Below, piece by piece: positions 55,852-64,000 of a DNA stretch of 64,000 nt; within the stretch, counting starts at the first letter, position 1, and each line of letters opens with the position of its first letter. A program made the translations under genes and the position numbers. Source of the DNA: Muribaculaceae bacterium. Lineage in GTDB: Bacteria; Bacteroidota; Bacteroidia; Bacteroidales; Muribaculaceae. The notes under the pieces are model-generated. The model was not told where the DNA came from and ran no database searches. It saw only the letters and a program-made list of their open reading frames with translations. The DNA lies in the NCBI GenBank assembly GCA_009775375.1, contig VSPO01000003.1, positions 1 to 64,000 of the forward strand, written 5' to 3'.

Positions 55852-58686
55852 ATGATATCAAAATATAGAACAATTCTTCCTATGACCGCCGTCGCCGTTT
55901 TGGCCGCATCAGGCCCGACGGCAGCCTACGGCGAATCTTCCGACAGTCTGAATCTCGACAATCAGGTGCAAATGGGTTTCCACATGATTGACAAGAAAGA
56001 TATGCTCGGCGGAGTCGAGGTGCTCGACCTGGAGAAGCTCATGGAGAAGAATTATATAAACGACCTCAACAACAGCACGATCTCAGGCTACGTTTCCGGC
56101 TTTAACGGCAATTCCCTCTGGGGCATGGATGCCGACAACGATAATGGCTTCCTCGTGCTAATCGACGGCGTGGCACGCGACATGAGCAATGTCTCTTCCA
56201 CAGAGGTGAAGTCGATCACGTTTATGAAAGGAGCGGCCGCAACGGTGCTCTACGGTGCGCGTGCCGCAAAGGGAGTGATTTACATCACGACCAAGCGTGG
56301 CAAGAACGCCCCCCTCTCCATCAATGTGCGCGCCAACACAGGCTTGCACGTGGCTAAGTCTTATCCCGAATATCTGGGATCGGCCGAATATATGACCCTC
56401 TACAACGAGGCGCGTGCCAACGACGGTCTTGCCCCTTCCTACACTCCGGAGCAGATCTACAATACGTCTCTCGGCACCAATCCCTACCTATATCCCAACC
56501 TCGACATGTATTCGAAAGACTACGTGAAGAAGGCCTACAACCGCACCGACGCCACCCTCGAAATTTCCGGCGGCAATGAAAGGGCAAGATTCTACACTAA
56601 CGTCAACTATTTCCGTCAGGGGGATTTCCTCAAATACGGTGAGGCTGACAAGAATTTCACCGACCGATTCAGCGTGCGTGGAAATATCGACGTCGATATC
56701 ACCGATTGGGTCAGCGCCTACGTGAATGCAAGCGCGACTTTCTATGGGGCACGCTCCGCTCACGGCGACTATTGGGACGAGGCCACAAAACTGCGTCCCA
56801 ACAGAATCTCCCCACTGATCCCTATCGAAATGGTCAACCCCGGAGCGTCGAACGCTCTCGACCTGATTGGCTCCACCAACAATATCTTCAACGGGTGTTT
56901 CCTCGCCGGAACGCAAATCGACAAGACCAATATCTTCGCCGATTATCTGGCAAAGGGCTACAATAAGTTCACGAGCCGCCAATTCCAGTTTGACACGGGA
57001 GTCAACGTTGACCTCGCCATGCTGACAAAGGGCTTGAGCTTCACGACAAAGTTTGCCGTAGACTATGCTACATCCTACGACACGAGCTACACAAATTCCT
57101 ACATGACGTTTATCCCGACATGGTCAGATTTCAATGGATTCGACGAGATCACGTCGGTGACGACTGAAGGGAAGGATGAGCATTCCGGCATCCAGAACAT
57201 CTCCAATTCCAGCAGCCGCCAGACAATCTACTGGTCGGGGCAGTTTGACTACCAGCGCACATTCGCCGATGTCCACAACTTCCACGCCCTTGCCGTCGCA
57301 GCCGGCTGGCAGCGCACGTTCTCCGGGCAATACCATCGTCTGAGCAGCGCCAACCTTGGTTTTGAGGTAGACTACAACTACGACCGCCGCTATTATGCCG
57401 ACCTCGCCGTGACGGGCGTGCATTCATCCCGTCTCGCTCCCGGTCATCGTCAGGCATGGTCGCCATCCGCTACCCTTGGATGGCGTCTGACGGGGGAAGA
57501 ATTCCTGAAAGACAACAATACCGTCAACGAGCTCGTTCTTTCAGTGTCGTGCGCCGTGCTCCATCAAGATATCGACATCAAAGACTACTATATGTATAGC
57601 GCCAACTATACGGAAGGCGGATGGTATAGCTGGGCTGTGGGCGGACGTCCCGCTGCTTATCCTAAGCGTGGAGAGAACACCGACCTGACATTCGTGAAGC
57701 GTAAAGAACTGACTGCCGGAATCCGTGGCGAGCTTTTCAACCGCCTGATAGATTTCAACGCGATGTTCTTCATGTATAAGACAGAGGGCTTGCTGAGCAA
57801 TACATCGTCGAAATTCCCGACGTATTTCTCCACCTACTATCCCGAGGCTTCATTCGTGCCATATCTCAACCTCAACGACAACCGTCGCGTGGGATTCGAC
57901 TTCGGAGTGAACTTCAAGAAGAATTTCGGAGAATTCGATTTTAAGCTTGGAGTGACCGGAACGTATTATGACACGAAGGCCACCAAACGTGACGAAGTAT
58001 GGGCTTATGACTACCAATATCGCGAAGGAAAGCCAATCGACGGAATCTGGGGCTATAAGTGCCTTGGTTTCTTCAAGACCGACGAGGAGGCAGCCGCAGC
58101 CAATCAGGCAGCCCTCGGAAGCGCCGACCTCAAGGCGGGCGACCTTAAATATGCCGACATCAACAACGATGGAAAAGTCGACACCAACGACCAGGTCTAT
58201 CTGACGAGAGGCGGATGGTATGGAAGCCCCTTCTTTATGGGCGTCAATCTCTCCGCATCGTGGAAAGGATTCACTTTGTTTGTCCACGGATTGGGCAGCT
58301 TCGGAGGCCATGGCACACTCAACGACAATTCCTATTATAAGATGGTGGGCGACGCCAAATATACGGCCGAAGCCCGCAACCGCTGGACTCCGGAGACCGC
58401 CGCAACAGCCACGATGCCGCGCTTGACCACCACCAACGGAGCCAACAACTACGTGACTTCCGACTTCTGGATCTACAGCACTGACCGTTTCGACATCGAC
58501 AAGATACAGCTGACCTACGATTTCCCGAAATCAATCATACATGGGCCTATCGTGAAAGACCTTCAGCTCTACGTCAGCGTTGACGATCTCGTGACGATTG
58601 GCAAAAATCGCAAGATTCTCGAAAGGAACATCGGTTCAGCTCCGCAGACACGTTTCTATAATATCGGTGCACAAGTAACTTTCTAA
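55852..58686 (+). CDS. SusC-like TonB-dependent receptor lacking the N-terminal carboxypeptidase domain (XusC-like)
   Basis: A 944-residue outer-membrane protein. A signal peptide (ends near AAYGES) is followed by only ~30 residues before a plug-like region (GGVEVLDLEKLMEKN; then FLVLIDGVARDMSNVSSTEV, FMKGAAATVLYGARAAKGVIY). The barrel follows. The carboxypeptidase-like domain and the usual VVVGYG TonB-box start are missing, unlike the partner at 50690. It is paired with the SusD 10 bp downstream. Confidence 0.95.
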   Translation: MISKYRTILPMTAVAVLAASGPTAAYGESSDSLNLDNQVQMGFHMIDKKDMLGGVEVLDLEKLMEKNYINDLNNSTISGYVSGFNGNSLWGMDADNDNGFLVLIDGVARDMSNVSSTEVKSITFMKGAAATVLYGARAAKGVIYITTKRGKNAPLSINVRANTGLHVAKSYPEYLGSAEYMTLYNEARANDGLAPSYTPEQIYNTSLGTNPYLYPNLDMYSKDYVKKAYNRTDATLEISGGNERARFYTNVNYFRQGDFLKYGEADKNFTDRFSVRGNIDVDITDWVSAYVNASATFYGARSAHGDYWDEATKLRPNRISPLIPIEMVNPGASNALDLIGSTNNIFNGCFLAGTQIDKTNIFADYLAKGYNKFTSRQFQFDTGVNVDLAMLTKGLSFTTKFAVDYATSYDTSYTNSYMTFIPTWSDFNGFDEITSVTTEGKDEHSGIQNISNSSSRQTIYWSGQFDYQRTFADVHNFHALAVAAGWQRTFSGQYHRLSSANLGFEVDYNYDRRYYADLAVTGVHSSRLAPGHRQAWSPSATLGWRLTGEEFLKDNNTVNELVLSVSCAVLHQDIDIKDYYMYSANYTEGGWYSWAVGGRPAAYPKRGENTDLTFVKRKELTAGIRGELFNRLIDFNAMFFMYKTEGLLSNTSSKFPTYFSTYYPEASFVPYLNLNDNRRVGFDFGVNFKKNFGEFDFKLGVTGTYYDTKATKRDEVWAYDYQYREGKPIDGIWGYKCLGFFKTDEEAAAANQAALGSADLKAGDLKYADINNDGKVDTNDQVYLTRGGWYGSPFFMGVNLSASWKGFTLFVHGLGSFGGHGTLNDNSYYKMVGDAKYTAEARNRWTPETAATATMPRLTTTNGANNYVTSDFWIYSTDRFDIDKIQLTYDFPKSIIHGPIVKDLQLYVSVDDLVTIGKNRKILERNIGSAPQTRFYNIGAQVTF

Positions 58687-58696
58687 ACCCGACAAA

Positions 58697-60469
58697 ATGA
58701 AAAAATTAGTAAAATACATAGCTGTCGCATCCTTAATGGCCGGATTCGCATCCTGCGACGATCTTTTCGATCCCGCCATTGAGAATATCAAAGATGTCAA
58801 CGACATGGAGAAGGAGCCGGGTTATGCCGACGCCATTCTCGGCAGCGCCTACATACTCATGCCTTATGCATCTGTCCCTGAGAACGATGTTGCCACCGAT
58901 GATGCCGTATCCAACGACATCGGCAATGCCTACCTCTCCATGGCCGGCGGCTCCTGGACTTCCCAGACCGGCGTTTCCGTCAACAACTGGCGCGACCGCA
59001 ACGCCTCGATACAATACTGCAATCTCGTTCTTGAGCATGTCGACACCATTCAGTTTGCCGACGACGAGATTCTCAATGAGATGTTCCGCGACCGCGTCAA
59101 AGGGGAAGCATGCGGCCTACGTGCTCTCAATCTCTACTATCTGCTCCAGAACTATGGAGGCAAGATAGCCGACGGCACCCTCATGGGAGTGCCTATTTGG
59201 ACAGTATCGTTTAATGCCAACTCGGAGCTCAATGTTGCCCGCAACACTTTTTCAGAGTGCATGGAGCAGATATTCTCCGACCTTGACGAGGCGATAACTC
59301 TTCTCCCCCTCGACTATAAAGACATCTCCGACGGGGAAGTGCCTCAGAAGTATGCATCCAAGGGAGTGAGCGCGGCTGTCTACAACCGTGTCAACGGCGC
59401 CACTACCGCGCTTCGTTTCTCGGGACGCATAGCCGAGGCTGTTGCCGCCCAGGCCGCCCTTCTCGCCGCAAGCCCCGCTTTCGGCGACCAGTCGGGCATA
59501 TCATGGGAAGAAGCCGCTCGTCGCGCAGGAGTAGTCATCAATCGCATCGGAGGAGCTTCCGGCATCCCCGCAAACGGCCATCTTTGGTATACAGCCGAGC
59601 AGATCGGCAACAGCGTGACGGCCTCCGTCAACCATCCCGAAATCATCTGGCGCAGCGGAGCTGAAGACAACACCACCATCGAGGGCGATAACTTCCCTCC
59701 GTCGATTTATGGCAAGGGCCGTGTCAATCCTACCCAGAACCTTGTTGACGCTTTCCCCATGGCCAATGGCTATCCCATCAGCGACGCCCGCTCGGGATAT
59801 GATTCCAAGAATCCCTATGCCGGCCGCGACCCGCGCCTTGCAGCGTATGTCGTCACCAACGGAAGCACCCTTGGCGTTAACGGTTCGACTATAAACACGG
59901 CAGCTGATTCCCCCAACAACGACGGAATCAACAAGGAATCGGGCTATTCAACCCGCACCGGTTACTATCTCCGCAAACTTCTCCGAGGAGACGTCAACCC
60001 CAACTCCACCAACGAGGTGAAGAAGCCGCACTATACCGCCCGCATCCGCTATACGGAAATCTTCCTGAATTATGCCGAGGCTGCCAACGAGGCATGGGGT
60101 CCGACAGGCGCCGGCTCCTATGGCTTCTCTGCCTACGACGTGATTAAGGCAATCCGAGAGCGTGCCGGAGTAGGAGTAGACAATGGCGACCCGTACCTCG
60201 AATCCGCAAAAGGCAGCAAGGATGCCATGCGTGAAATCATCCGCAACGAGCGCCGTCTTGAACTCTGCTTCGAAAACAAACGCTTCTGGGACCTTCGCCG
60301 CTGGAAGGCCAATCTCAACGAGACGGCCAAGGGCGTATCCATCAATGGCGTGACTTTCGACTATCTTGACGTTGAGCCACGCAAATACAGCGACTATATG
60401 ATATATGGCCCGCTTCCCTACGACGATGTCCTGAAATTCAGCAATCTCCAGCAAAACTTGGGATGGTAG
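58697..60469 (+). CDS. SusD/RagB-like lipoprotein (XusD-like)
   Basis: A 590-residue surface lipoprotein with lipobox FASC (SCDDLFDPAIEN). The SusD fold is marked by AARRAGVVINRI, RIRYTEIFLNYAEAANEA and the C-terminal IRNERRLELCFENKRFWDLRRW block. It partners the short SusC upstream. Two SusCD pairs in tandem is the layout of the xus core. Confidence 0.96.
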   Translation: MKKLVKYIAVASLMAGFASCDDLFDPAIENIKDVNDMEKEPGYADAILGSAYILMPYASVPENDVATDDAVSNDIGNAYLSMAGGSWTSQTGVSVNNWRDRNASIQYCNLVLEHVDTIQFADDEILNEMFRDRVKGEACGLRALNLYYLLQNYGGKIADGTLMGVPIWTVSFNANSELNVARNTFSECMEQIFSDLDEAITLLPLDYKDISDGEVPQKYASKGVSAAVYNRVNGATTALRFSGRIAEAVAAQAALLAASPAFGDQSGISWEEAARRAGVVINRIGGASGIPANGHLWYTAEQIGNSVTASVNHPEIIWRSGAEDNTTIEGDNFPPSIYGKGRVNPTQNLVDAFPMANGYPISDARSGYDSKNPYAGRDPRLAAYVVTNGSTLGVNGSTINTAADSPNNDGINKESGYSTRTGYYLRKLLRGDVNPNSTNEVKKPHYTARIRYTEIFLNYAEAANEAWGPTGAGSYGFSAYDVIKAIRERAGVGVDNGDPYLESAKGSKDAMREIIRNERRLELCFENKRFWDLRRWKANLNETAKGVSINGVTFDYLDVEPRKYSDYMIYGPLPYDDVLKFSNLQQNLGW

Positions 60470-60503
60470 TCAAAAAAATTAATTACTTCAAACTGAAACA
60501 AAC

Positions 60504-61553
60504 ATGAGATATATAAAAGACGGCCTGATTTCAGGAATGGCGTTGCTCTTCGCAGTGGCGGCCGTATCCTGCAAAAACGGTGATAATGAATTCCCTGATT
60601 CCGAAAACGGTGTGACCACTTATTTCGCCAATCAGTATCCTTCGCGTTGCATAGTGTTGGGAGAATATCCCGATGGCGACAACTCGCTCGACCTTCAGCA
60701 CAAGTGCATGATTCTCGCTACTCAGGGAGGAGCCTACAAATCACGCGACATAAAAATCGATGTCGTGGTGGATCCTTCCCTGACCGACAACCTGACTTTC
60801 CCCGACGGCTCTCCCGTGAAAGTCATGCCAGAAAGCTACTACAAGCTTGAGTCGAACGTCCTGACCAAGAAGAAAGACTATTACTTCGGCACTGAAGTGA
60901 CTCTCAGCGACGCTTTCTTCGCAGATCCGGATGCGATAAAGAACACCTACGTCATTCCCTTGCGCATGACCAATGCAGTCGGGGCTGACCGTATCCTTTC
61001 CGGCACTCCGGTAAATCCCGACAGCAATCCAGCTCGTTGCGACGCATCCGCATGGAGCGTGCTTCCTCAGGACTACGTGCTTTATTGCGTGAAATACATC
61101 AATCCCTGGCATGCCAGCTATCTTCGCAGAGGCGTGGATCAGGTGACGGATGATGTCAAGGGACAATACACCATCGTGCGCCACGAAAAATATGTGGAGA
61201 AGGATGAAGTCGTCAAACTCAGCACCAAATCTATGAGTCAGGTGGTTTTCCCGTTGTCAACGGTTGTACCCGACGGAGAGTCAGTGAAGACACTGACCTG
61301 CGACATGGTTTTGACGTTCAATGGCGATGACTGCACCATCTCCACATCGACCGAGGGAATGTCGGCTTCCGGAAGCGGCAAATTTGTGAAACTCGGCGAC
61401 AAAAACAGCTGGGACAATGCCGACCACGATGCGATTTATCTTGAATATCAAGTGAATTTCGGTCCGCGTCAGTATTCTACGAAAGACACTCTCGTGGTGC
61501 GCTCTCGTGAAGTGGCCCCGGAGTTTAATTTCAGTCCAACCTATTCCAAGTGA
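60504..61553 (+). CDS. DUF1735/DUF5627-type surface glycan-binding lipoprotein (XusE-like)
   Basis: A 349-residue lipoprotein with lipobox VSC near residue 23. The N-terminal ~150 residues fit DUF1735 (KIDVVVDPSLTDNLTFPDG, PLRMTNAVGADRILSG), the C-terminal ~150 a DUF5627-type domain. Such proteins sit on the cell surface and hold polysaccharide for the xylanase; direct function is inferred from position. It ends 8 bp before the GH10 ATG. Confidence 0.85.
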   Translation: MRYIKDGLISGMALLFAVAAVSCKNGDNEFPDSENGVTTYFANQYPSRCIVLGEYPDGDNSLDLQHKCMILATQGGAYKSRDIKIDVVVDPSLTDNLTFPDGSPVKVMPESYYKLESNVLTKKKDYYFGTEVTLSDAFFADPDAIKNTYVIPLRMTNAVGADRILSGTPVNPDSNPARCDASAWSVLPQDYVLYCVKYINPWHASYLRRGVDQVTDDVKGQYTIVRHEKYVEKDEVVKLSTKSMSQVVFPLSTVVPDGESVKTLTCDMVLTFNGDDCTISTSTEGMSASGSGKFVKLGDKNSWDNADHDAIYLEYQVNFGPRQYSTKDTLVVRSREVAPEFNFSPTYSK

Positions 61554-61561
61554 TACGAAGT

Positions 61562-63781
61562 ATGAAAAGATATAATTATTTAATAGGGGCTTTGGCTCTT
61601 GCTCCCGTGATGGCGGGGTGTGCCGATTATTTCGACACCAACAACTACACGGTGGAGAAGCCGGCCGAGACAGCCCAATATGAGTATCTGAAAGCCTATC
61701 AGCCACTGAAAACTTACGTAGACCGTGCGGCTCATCCCGGATTCCTTCTCGGAACCGGGGTGAACGCCGAGGAATATCTGAAGGGCTCGGCCGTATTTCT
61801 CCTGACCAATTCGAATTTCGATCAGGTGACGACCGGCAACGCCATGAAGTATGCCTCGGTCGTGGCTGACGACGGCACGATGAATTTCGGCACGGTACGC
61901 GATTTCGTCGGGGCTGCAACAGAGGCCGGCCTTGAGGTCTACGGGCATACCCTCTGCTGGCATGAGCAGCAGAACGTCAAATGGCTCAATTCTCTGATCG
62001 CCGACAAGACTGTGGAAATAGATCCCAATGAGAAAATCGAGGTTGAGGACGCGGTTGCGGATTTCACCCAGGGAGCCCAATGTGGTTGGGGACAATTCGG
62101 CAACAGTTCCGGTCCGATTATCAATTCCGACGGATATTTCGAACTTACCCAAGACACTCCCACCGCCAACTTCTGGGAACTTCAGTATCAGATAATAGGC
62201 TCGGTTGGCCTGAAGGCCGGTCAGCAATACACGCTCAAAGTCATGGTGAAAGGCTCCAGAGAGGGCAAGATCCGTGGCAAGGTCGGCGACTGGAGCGGAG
62301 GAGCTGAGTTCGGAAACGGAATCTCTTTCGGCACCGACTGGGAGGAGAAGACACTCAACTTCACCGCAGCCGTGGATGGCAACAATTTTGTTCTTTTCCA
62401 GCATGGCGACTTTGTCGGGACGATACAGATCCAATACGTCAAGATCATTCATGAGGAGGCTCCTGCCGTAGGCTATTTTGAGTCTCTCATCTCCAACGGC
62501 AATCTTGAAGGAGACGAAGTTGCAAACTTCTATGTCACGCAGCCTTCTACGGGAGGCCCGAATCCCGCCGTGCTCACTCCCGGAGCAGGAGCCGACGGAA
62601 GCCGAGGCATCGTCATAGAATCCCACGACAATCCCACCAACTCATGGGACACCCAGTTCTTCCTGAAGTCGAACGTCAAGCTCAACGAGGGCGACAAGAT
62701 TCACGTCTCCTTCAAATACCGCGCTGACAAGTCTGCCGCTTCAGAGTCGCAGACCCATGGCGATCCAGGATCTTACATCCATTGGGATGGCGGCCTTTCC
62801 CTCGACTTCACTCCCGACTGGCAGACGCTTGACAAGACTCTGACGATTGATGCCTCCAAGGCTGGAAGCGACGGCATGCAGACCTTCGCATGGAACCTCA
62901 ATGTACTTACAGAGGCCAACAAGTATTATTTCGACGACATAGTGTTTGAGATAGAGCGCACGGGCAACACCATTCCGCTGACTCCGGAGGAGAAGGCTGA
63001 GATTCTGACGGCCGAGATGGAGCGTTGGGTGAAAGCCATGATGAAAGCCACAGAAGGCAAGGTGAAAGCGTGGGACGTTGTCAACGAGCCTCTTTCCGGT
63101 GGCCCGAGGGGACAGCGCTACGACCTGCAGCATGCCGCCACAAGCGACAACCCCGCCAACAAATTTTATTGGCAGGATTATCTTGGAGACAACTACGTTC
63201 GCGTGCCCATCAAGTTCGCCCGTCAGTATTTTGCAGAGAACGGAGGCAACCCCGACGATCTGAAGCTCTTCATCAACGACTACAACCTTGAATCGGATTG
63301 GGACGACAACCAGAAGCTCAAGAGCCTCCTCCAATGGATTGAGCAATGGGAGAGCGACGGAGTGACAAAGATTGACGGAATCGGCTCTCAGATGCACGTT
63401 TCCTATAGCCTCAACCCGACGACTCAGAAGAGCAAGGAGGAACATATCGTCAAGATGTACCAACTTCTCGCATCCAGTGGCAAACTCGTGCGCATCACGG
63501 AGCTCGATATGGGTATCACCGACGAGAACGGCAATGCCATAAAGACCGCCGACCTCACTTTCGAGCAGAAGATGAAGATGAGCGATTATTTCAAGTTTAT
63601 CGTTGAGAAATACTTCGAGATAATCCCCGTCAGCCAGCAATACGGCATCTGCGCCTGGGCTCAGACCGACAGCCCCGAGGGATCGGGTTGGAGAGCCGGA
63701 GAGCCTATCGGCCTTTGGGACCTCAACTATAGCCGCAAACCTGCCTACGGCGGCTTCGCCGATGGTCTTTCAGGCAAATGA
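61562..63781 (+). CDS. GH10 endo-1,4-beta-xylanase with inserted carbohydrate-binding modules, lipoprotein
   Basis: A 739-residue surface enzyme; lipobox MAGC gives lipidated Cys20. The GH10 barrel is split: residues ~40-150 (FDQVTTGNAMKYASV, GHTLCWHEQ) and ~470-735, with acid/base Glu509 in WDVVNEP and nucleophile Glu647 in RITELDMGI. Between them (~155-465) sit two beta-sandwich CBMs of the CBM4/22 type. This inserted arrangement is known in xylan loci of Bacteroides and Prevotella (Xyn10C type). It starts the breakdown of xylan at the cell surface. Confidence 0.95.
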   Translation: MKRYNYLIGALALAPVMAGCADYFDTNNYTVEKPAETAQYEYLKAYQPLKTYVDRAAHPGFLLGTGVNAEEYLKGSAVFLLTNSNFDQVTTGNAMKYASVVADDGTMNFGTVRDFVGAATEAGLEVYGHTLCWHEQQNVKWLNSLIADKTVEIDPNEKIEVEDAVADFTQGAQCGWGQFGNSSGPIINSDGYFELTQDTPTANFWELQYQIIGSVGLKAGQQYTLKVMVKGSREGKIRGKVGDWSGGAEFGNGISFGTDWEEKTLNFTAAVDGNNFVLFQHGDFVGTIQIQYVKIIHEEAPAVGYFESLISNGNLEGDEVANFYVTQPSTGGPNPAVLTPGAGADGSRGIVIESHDNPTNSWDTQFFLKSNVKLNEGDKIHVSFKYRADKSAASESQTHGDPGSYIHWDGGLSLDFTPDWQTLDKTLTIDASKAGSDGMQTFAWNLNVLTEANKYYFDDIVFEIERTGNTIPLTPEEKAEILTAEMERWVKAMMKATEGKVKAWDVVNEPLSGGPRGQRYDLQHAATSDNPANKFYWQDYLGDNYVRVPIKFARQYFAENGGNPDDLKLFINDYNLESDWDDNQKLKSLLQWIEQWESDGVTKIDGIGSQMHVSYSLNPTTQKSKEEHIVKMYQLLASSGKLVRITELDMGITDENGNAIKTADLTFEQKMKMSDYFKFIVEKYFEIIPVSQQYGICAWAQTDSPEGSGWRAGEPIGLWDLNYSRKPAYGGFADGLSGK

Positions 63782-63831
63782 CGCGCCGATACTTAAAGAT
63801 ATCAGTTTGATATATTAATTGTATATCTCCG

Positions 63832-63866
63832 GGTGTGGGCGTCGTGAGACGTCCACACCTTTCTTT
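63832..63866 (+). terminator. terminator-like hairpin after the GH10 gene
   Basis: GGTGTGGGCGTC (63832-63843) pairs with GACGTCCACACC (63848-63859) with one G-T pair, loop GTGA, followed by TTTCTTT. It marks the end of the SusCD-GH10 operon. Confidence 0.75.
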
Positions 63867-63886
63867 AACTTCACTCATTTTGAATT

Positions 63887-64000
63887 ATGAATAAATATCT
63901 TTTTACACTATCTCTGGCTCTTGCATCCTTGGCCGGCGCTGCCGACAATCCTATCGTTCAGACCTGTTTTACGACCGACCCGGCTCCTATGGTGGATGGC
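63887..64000 (+). CDS. GH43 family glycosidase, start only
   Basis: 38 codons are inside the window and the frame stays open. The signal peptide MNKYLFTLSLALASLAGAA is followed by DNPIVQTCFTTDPAPMVDG, which contains the GH43 catalytic-base Asp. It is closely similar to the same region of the GH43-CBM6 enzyme at 46957, so it is probably a paralogue. Confidence 0.85.
   Translation, partial: MNKYLFTLSLALASLAGAADNPIVQTCFTTDPAPMVDG

Noticed and set aside
61580..62626. 348-codon minus frame
   Set aside because: Opposite the GH10 gene, whose conserved residues prove the coding strand.

Overview
The window looks like a chromosomal segment of a gut Bacteroidota, order Bacteroidales, most likely close to Muribaculaceae. 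The evidence is the two SusC/SusD pairs, a hybrid two-component regulator, lipoprotein glycanases and repeated promoters of the TTG-N20-TAnnTTTG type used by the Bacteroidota primary sigma factor. GC content is about 50%. The family-level placement is inference; there are no rRNA or tRNA genes here to test it.

Layout. Positions 1-2680 hold small accessory genes on the + strand: a tandem GNAT acetyltransferase cut by the window edge, a YdeI/OmpD-like protein, an AraC regulator and a CatA-like acetyltransferase. A lone outer-membrane barrel protein (2764-4842, -) has a clear promoter overlapped by a palindrome. Positions 5181-11606 (-) are a complete, translationally coupled histidine operon, hisG-hisD-hisCB-hisH-hisA-hisF-hisIE, with hisC and the dehydratase part of hisB fused into one gene. 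Positions 11607-13672 are a degraded patch: an antitoxin-like small gene, a frameshifted GNAT toxin-like gene and an unrecognised family of about 139-bp repeats. Positions 13673-19887 (-) are a five-gene operon: nitroreductase, ROK kinase, GH29 fucosidase, CutC, and a transglutaminase-like protein.

Positions 20154-20657 contain no convincing gene but are densely structured, with a promoter-like element at one end and a terminator-like hairpin at the other. This is a candidate noncoding RNA. It is followed by an efflux cluster at 20810-32764 (+): HlyD adaptor, ABC ATPase, two tandemly duplicated permease pairs, a TolC channel, then an NtrC-type response regulator and its kinase. The regulator promoter has five 33-bp repeats immediately upstream. 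A biotin-dependent carboxyltransferase (32890-34962, -) is flanked on both sides by 9-bp TATAGC arrays. A DMT permease, a phosphoesterase and a DUF3108 protein follow.

Positions 37408-64000 are a xylan utilisation locus. A 1362-residue hybrid two-component sensor (-) diverges from a feruloyl-esterase-like gene, GH43, GH3, GH43-CBM6, a terminator, GH43, then SusC-SusD-SusC-SusD, a surface lipoprotein and a GH10 xylanase with inserted binding modules. Another GH43 begins at the right edge. The order resembles the Prevotella/Bacteroides xus core. GH10 would cut xylan at the surface, the SusCD pairs would import oligosaccharides, and the GH43, GH3 and esterase enzymes would strip side chains and release xylose.
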